DNA of 64,000 nucleotides from Theocolax elegans (lineage: Eukaryota > Arthropoda > Insecta > Hymenoptera > Cerocephalidae). The position numbers and the translations under genes are program-made. Below are positions 58,351 through 64,000 of the stretch, piece by piece. The notes under the pieces were generated by a model. The model saw nothing but the letters and a program-made list of their open reading frames with translations, was not told the origin of the DNA and ran no database searches. Where the stretch lies: positions 83,665,986-83,729,985 of the forward strand of contig CM047426.1 of NCBI GenBank assembly GCA_026168455.1, written 5' to 3'. Each line of letters opens with the position of its first letter. The first letter of the stretch is position 1.

Positions 58351-59220
58351 CATTACAAATCAAATTTATAGAGAAAGAGGGAGAAAGAGAGTGAAAGAGG
58401 GTGAGGGTGAAGGGGGTGGCGGAGGTAGGAGGGGAGAAAGCGGTGGCTCAAAGAGGAGCGATGTTAAAGGAAAGTTGAAAAAAGAAAGTGGAAAAAAAGA
58501 AGAAAAATAAAGAGAAACGAGATCTCCTCCCTTCCAATTTTCGGCGCCCGTACACACACATACCAAGAGGATATAGGTATAGAGAGAGAGAGAGAGAGAG
58601 AGGGAGAGATAGTAGTGCATATATAGGACGAGGGAAGGCGAAGGCGAAGGCGAAGAAGAGGTAGTGTATACAACCGAAGTTGAACGCGCGGGCGCCACTA
58701 AAACGCTCTTGCGTCCCATATCCTTTATCCGCACTTACATCTCTTGGAGGCATTTTTCTACAATAGCCAGGACCCATACCGCGTAGAATATATAACCTAA
58801 ATCTACAAAGATACCGCTCGACAATGGGCCAAACTCGTGTGGGGCGGCTGGCGAGAAGAGCTACCGTTTGATATGCCTCTCTCACTCCTTCTGTAAGGAA
58901 GGAGCAAAGCGCGTCAAAAACTAAGTGCCCAGAACGAGAGGCCAATGATCGTTGGTAAGCGAACAACAGAAAGAAAGAGGTTAAATCCAATATTATTCCT
59001 TTCGCGAAAAAATTCGATTTCCGGTGGAAGCGTCTCTCCCTCTTTCTATCTCTCTTTTCGCTTTGTGGCTCTCTCTCTCTCTCTCTCTCTATCTCTTTCT
59101 CTCTTTATACATATATACACTCCCTTTGCACCCATGAACGTAGACGATACCAGTCACCTAGACACCCGTTACTTTTGAAATAGACACCTCGATCTTTCTA
59201 TATCCCGTAGAATCTTTTAT
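58350..59220. other. GC-richer island with GA/CT microsatellites, candidate promoter/5' exon region
   Basis: Holds (GA)n at 58580-58606 and (CT)n at 59071-59092. On the minus strand a TATATATT (58795-58788) is followed by AAAAATGCCTCCAAGAGAT|GTAAGT, a good donor at 58738. The short frame before it would leave in phase 0, not the phase 1 needed by the first known dpr exon, so at best it is a 5' UTR or another upstream exon. Confidence 0.25.
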
Positions 59221-61319
59221 TTTCGAGGTTTTACACTACACTGCGAATACGAAATGCAACCCTATCACTTTTTATACCTATATAATACCTTGCAAATTTT
59301 ATCCGTCGAATTAACGTTGTATTAGGATTATTGACATTTATCCTAGTATATCTGTACATACACCTCGTTAATTAATTCAACTTCGATCGAATATATATGG
59401 TTTAAAATAAAAGTTTAGGAACATTTGTTTATTAAAAATATATATTAATACATATCCTTGCAAAATAACTACAAAAACGCATTATTTTTTTTACGAATTT
59501 TGGTGATTAATGACTTTTACATGTATAAAATATTTATTGAAATTTAAATTAATAATTTTAATAAATATCAAGTACCGTGGTTAAAAGTATTAATACCAAA
59601 AATACATTATACACGGTCATTTATTATTTAATATACTAAATTAAAAATTTTTATGTATATATTTATTAATTAATTTAATAATATACATGTTTTTATAATA
59701 AAATTGTATACACGTATATATTGAAATATCCTGTTATTATTACACTGATTAAATTTTGTTGTTAATTAAATTTTTGTATACCAAATAAAATATTTTATTC
59801 TGTATATTTTAATTGAAAAAATGCCGTTGATATTCTTTGTAGTAGCATCTACACCGAAATGAGTATGACGCATTCGAGTGGATCTAATTTTATACGCGTA
59901 AATATGTAAAACTACTTCGAGTCCCGAATTTACATAGCAATTAATCAACTGATTGGTTCAAATGTCTCACGTTTAACACACAAGAATCTAATCGACATTT
60001 TAAATACAAAAACAATTTATGAATTTTCGCTAGCGATTTATACCGAATCTATTATAATACTAATTTGAGCAATTGAATAATTAATATAAGTTTTCATCAA
60101 AGGTTTATAAATTTGTAAGCTAATCACCACATTTCCAGATAAATGAATTTCATTAAAAACTAATTAAGCTCTGCGGACAGTTTAAATCTGGTTAGCTTCA
60201 CAATCTGATACTCGCGAAGCTAAAAATAATATACCTTAGTAAGAAACTAATCTAAACTTTACGTTAACAATTCATTCATGTAAAACAAATTTCTATACAC
60301 CGTATAATAATATTTTACAATGTTCCCTTGTAATATTCGAACTATTCTTAATATTATTCCTCGTCATAATAACGTAATAATAACATAATAGTCGAAAATA
60401 TGATACAAAATAATGTTTAAGGAGAAAACTTTGGTGACCTCTTCTACTCGAAAAACTTTTCAAAAGACACAATTAAGAAATCTTAACAAAAGCACTACTT
60501 CCGCACTTTCCATTCAGTTAACTCAATCAACCTTATAACTTTCGGTGCTCTCAATACTTCAATGTGAAAATTTCAGATGTATTCATACATCTATTCTTCT
60601 AGATACGCTAACAATGCACTACTTCTTTGTTCAATTCTAAACATTGTAAATAAACATTATTAGTTATACAATAAAATGAAATTGTTGATGAATTTTATTT
60701 ACACATAACTAAAAATCCGGATGCTGTTGTTACCGCTCGTATGTGCAATAATGCAAATCATGAATTTGACTGGGACAACACAAGAAAAAAATTTTAAATA
60801 CAGAACCGTGTTATAAAAAACGACTTATTTCTTAAATGTTGAATATCAATTATTCTAATTCGACGATTAATAGAAAATAATGTATTAATAAATTATTCGA
60901 CGATGCCTATCTAAGCGATATATAACACCATTCTCAGTGTCAATAGTAAAACTAGTCCACGTTTTTTATTATTTGTTATTTTAAAATTGTCAAATAAATA
61001 ATTACTGTACCTGAAGAGGTCTGCAAACCACGCAAACGAAACGTTGTACAACTATTTAAATAAATAAGTTGTTATTTATTCACTATTATCCTCAATATCG
61101 GTACCTTAACATAATCAACAATGGAGGATGAATGTAACCAATTAAACGTTATGTTACTAAGAACCATATAGTGAATTAATATTAATGTAAAATTATTTTG
61201 AAAATAGAAATTACTTTTCTTCTTTTGTTATACATCTATAATTTACTTAAATATTGTTTTTCTATAAAATGCGCGTAATTTACAAAAAGGCAATAAATTG
61301 TACAAATTATATACACTAA
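59221..61319. other. AT-rich DNA, no gene recognised
   Basis: No supportable gene, RNA or repeat was seen in this stretch. Confidence 0.5.
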
Positions 61320-61992
61320 CTAGGAGAGTGTCACACCTGCGGGAAACGGATCTTTACCAAATTATAGGATATGTTTTCTACTATAAAAATATGAAGAAAG
61401 CCGGAGCTATATACTCTAACGCTCTATTTTTCGATAGTTACAAGTAAAAAACGTAAAATTTCGCCAAAAATACTCAGAAGTTTGATTGTTTATAACTCGG
61501 AATCGACTAAAGATATACATTCATATTTAAGTTTAAAAGAAAGCTGAGATCAAGTAGATACATTTTAAACAAAGGAGCACAAATATCTAAATTTTGACTA
61601 AAGTAATGGGAGATATAAGAGTTAGACGAAATTATGGCTTAAAAAAATTAGCAACTTGTAAATCTAAATTTTCTTTACAATTTCGTCTTATTTTTATTTC
61701 ATCCATAACTTTAGCCAAAATTTAGATATTTGTGCTCCTTTGTTTAAAATGTATCTACTTGATCTCAGCTTTCTTTTAAACTTAAATATGAATGTATATC
61801 TTTAGTCGATTCCGAGTTATAAACAATCAAACTTCTGAGTATTTTTGGCGAAATTTTACGTTTTTTGCTTGTAACTATCGAAAAATAGAGCGTTAGAGTA
61901 TATAGCTCCGGATTTCTTCATATTTGTATAGTAGAAAACATATCCTACAATTTGGTAAAGATCCGTTTCCCGCAGGTGTGACACTCTCCTAG
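61320..61992. mobile_element. 673-bp long-inverted-repeat element, TAA target duplication
   Basis: CTAGGAGAGTGTCACACC at the left end is mirrored by GGTGTGACACTCTCCTAG at the right. The arms, about 316 bp each (61320-61635 and 61677-61992), match at most positions, for example AAACGGATCTTTACCAAATT and GAAAGCTGAGATCAAGTAG, with a loop of about 40 bp. TAA lies on both sides (61317-61319 and 61993-61995). A 3-bp TAA duplication is typical of PIF/Harbinger-type insertion, so a non-autonomous relative is inferred. The transcript of either strand would form a long hairpin. Confidence 0.85.
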
Positions 61993-61995
61993 TAA

Positions 61996-64000
61996 GACAA
62001 AAAAATTCCGTTAATAATTACTTAATATTTTGCAATAATCTAATCAATTTGTTTAAAAGTAATTCTAAAATTACTGCAATTAGTGCATTTTACTACTTAT
62101 TATAAAACATAATAAAAATTTGGATAATCCAAGTGTATGTATACGTGACTACAAGTTTACGTTTTGTTTACGTTCTCAGTATAATGAAAGGTATTAACAA
62201 CTAAAAAAAAATCAACTTGTTTGTAAGCAAATTTTAGTTTCACCTCGCAATATTTTTTCTAAGAAGTAAAACGATTTTACACTAGAAGCAAGTAAGAGTT
62301 AAAATAAATAAGAAAATATTATGCAACAAACCTGCATAATGAAATAAGTTTTTTATACTGCAACGCGCATTCTTTTTTTAAGTTAATGTACAATTTCTCG
62401 TAAATTTTTAGGAAATTTATTTGAAAAGAGTAAAAAATATTGAATTAACTTTAAGACAATTAGTTTGCCGTTGATCAGTTTTAACATTGCAAACTCTCTC
62501 ATACCTCCATATAAACTTTCTTTTATTCTCTCATTATAACATATTACAGTTATAAGTTTTTATCTAACTCCATCCTCACTGTAAAATAATAATAATTTTT
62601 AAATAATCCAAAAATGAGCATACGTGCATCAGTATTTTAATTATATGCTGGAACTAAATATACAAAACCAAGTTTTTCTATCACAATAGATTTCCATATT
62701 CTAATGAAAAACAGTTTTAAGAAATATTTAATTTTTATATATCGGACTCCAAATTGTGTAAATAAAATGCGGTTGGATAGAGAAAACATTTTTTTAGCTA
62801 GAGTGTGTCGAATTTTTTTTCTTCAGCAATTAATGAATAGCTGGAAGGAATACTTTTCTGTAAACAAAGCAAAAATAAAATTTCATTGTTTCAAAGTTTC
62901 TGGCCAACATTCTAACAAGCTTTACTCTGTTAAGTTTTTTAAATATTCGCTTTTGAATCTCTAAACAATGGTATGTAACTTACATAAGATTCCTCTTGAA
63001 AATCAAATGTGATATATTTCACGAATATTCCCTATTGTATAGTCGTACTACGATAATTTACATATTCGTGCAGCAAGTTATATGCTCTTTATTTTACAAT
63101 TATTTATGTACAGTATATAGCCAAAAACTTAATAATATAAAATGAAAATTCTATTTTATAGTTAATTCGGTTGCTCAAACGGTTCCTCAAGTAACACATT
63201 CACTCGAAAAAATGCTTTTTCGAAGGGGAGACTTTCCGATACTTCATCAATCTGACAACAACGATAAAATTTATTAAACTCAAATTATTAGAAATTGAAA
63301 ATTACTTGGAACGTGAAACTGAGAATTAAAAATATTTATTGACTGAAAGGTCGTATAAACTACGAAACATAAATTTTAGAGCGGTAGTTGATAGTGTGTA
63401 GGTGTATATGTGGGTGTTCTTATACTCGATACAAATATTTTAATTAAAAAAATTCTTTCAATTTTAAAAGATGCATTAAATATTATGATATTTCCACACA
63501 TATTTGTAAGTTTTTATAAGATATTAAAATAATAACATCTGAAATATCGTTACTTTTCATTAGTTTATCAAGCAATACAACATTGCAGCTGTTACCCAAG
63601 CATCCAAGACCCACTGACACAAATTTCGGTTATTTGATTTTGTCTAAGGTATCAAGAATTCGAGCTCAAAGCGCGCGAACAATATTAGTTTCTTCAAAGG
63701 TAATCCCTTGCTTTGTTTAATAATAAATAAACATCAATAGATTCACAACATTATTTATTTTGTAGTATTTATTCCAAAATAAAATACTCCTTTCAGCATA
63801 TAGCAAGATTGAGGTAATGAATAACTTTAATATTCTTCTCTATTATAAATAATTATTTGTTTGTATCGTTTAAAATATCGACATTAAACAATTTGAACTC
63901 GCAGTTATTGTAATTTTAATAAATAGAATTATTGAGCTATGTGAACCGAATATATACAATATATAAATATCGAATAGATATTAATAAATAACCGTATCTG
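61996..64000. other. AT-rich DNA, no gene recognised
   Basis: The 86-aa plus-strand frame at 62704-62964 (MKNSFKKYLIFIYRTPN...) has AT-driven composition, no domain I recognise, and no nearby splice or promoter context. I treat it as chance. Confidence 0.45.

Noticed and set aside
58448..58990. 180-aa minus-strand open frame starting MDLTSFFLLFAY
   Set aside because: It has no domain, runs into a (CT)n/(GAAGGC)n tract and changes frame relative to any plausible splice. The hydrophobic stretches come from low-complexity DNA.

Overview
The window is AT-rich eukaryotic DNA that behaves as the inside of one very long insect gene. Five exons on the minus strand, at 30247-30458, 25007-25220, 22565-22715, 6378-6526 and 1640-1764, join in frame through consensus GT/AG introns. 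Together they encode the C-terminal 282 residues of a dpr-family (defective proboscis extension response) neuronal surface protein: two immunoglobulin domains, each split by an intron, then a short hydrophobic tail and a stop codon. The upstream exon or exons with the signal peptide were not found and may lie in 30.5-64 kb or beyond the window. A dpr gene places the organism among insects or close relatives. The high AT content, long introns and CT/GA microsatellite islands around exons would suit a hymenopteran, but that is an inference.

Layout from left to right. 1-1639 is 3' of the gene. 1.8-6.4 kb is an intron with microsatellites. 6.5-22.6 kb is a 16-kb intron filled with repeats: a 3.87-kb extremely AT-rich element with CAC(T/A)GAAAAA ends and a TA target duplication (9098-12965), itself holding a 1-kb tandem duplication, followed by a tandem segmental duplication (13614-17988 and 17989-21487). 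The first copy of that duplication carries a 287-bp MITE whose empty site is preserved in the second copy. 22.7-25.0 and 25.2-30.2 kb are shorter introns; the second holds a tRNA-like sequence and a fold-back repeat.

Upstream of the last recognised exon (30.5-64 kb) there is a complete, apparently young Ty3/Gypsy LTR retrotransposon at 32404-38167. It has 378-bp LTRs with no differences seen, an AATT target duplication and one intact 1551-aa Gag-Pol frame, and lies on the plus strand, antisense to the dpr gene. Next come a cluster of compact hairpins (40757-40977), a perfect 54-bp inverted repeat (41016-41165) and a 2.2-kb direct duplication (41539-43742 and 44807-47016) separated by a roughly 300-bp-period satellite. 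Each copy of that duplication opens with an initiator/DPE-like sequence and a splice-donor-like site. A 673-bp long-inverted-repeat element with a TAA target duplication lies at 61320-61992. GC-richer islands at 48.4-49.4 and 58.3-59.2 kb resemble the surroundings of the known exons, but no exon could be proven in them.

Only the dpr gene and the retrotransposon polyprotein are protein-coding with good support. I found no complete new system. The most unusual features are the hairpin cluster beside the promoter-like duplication, and the family of TA-flanked CACTGAAAA-ended elements.
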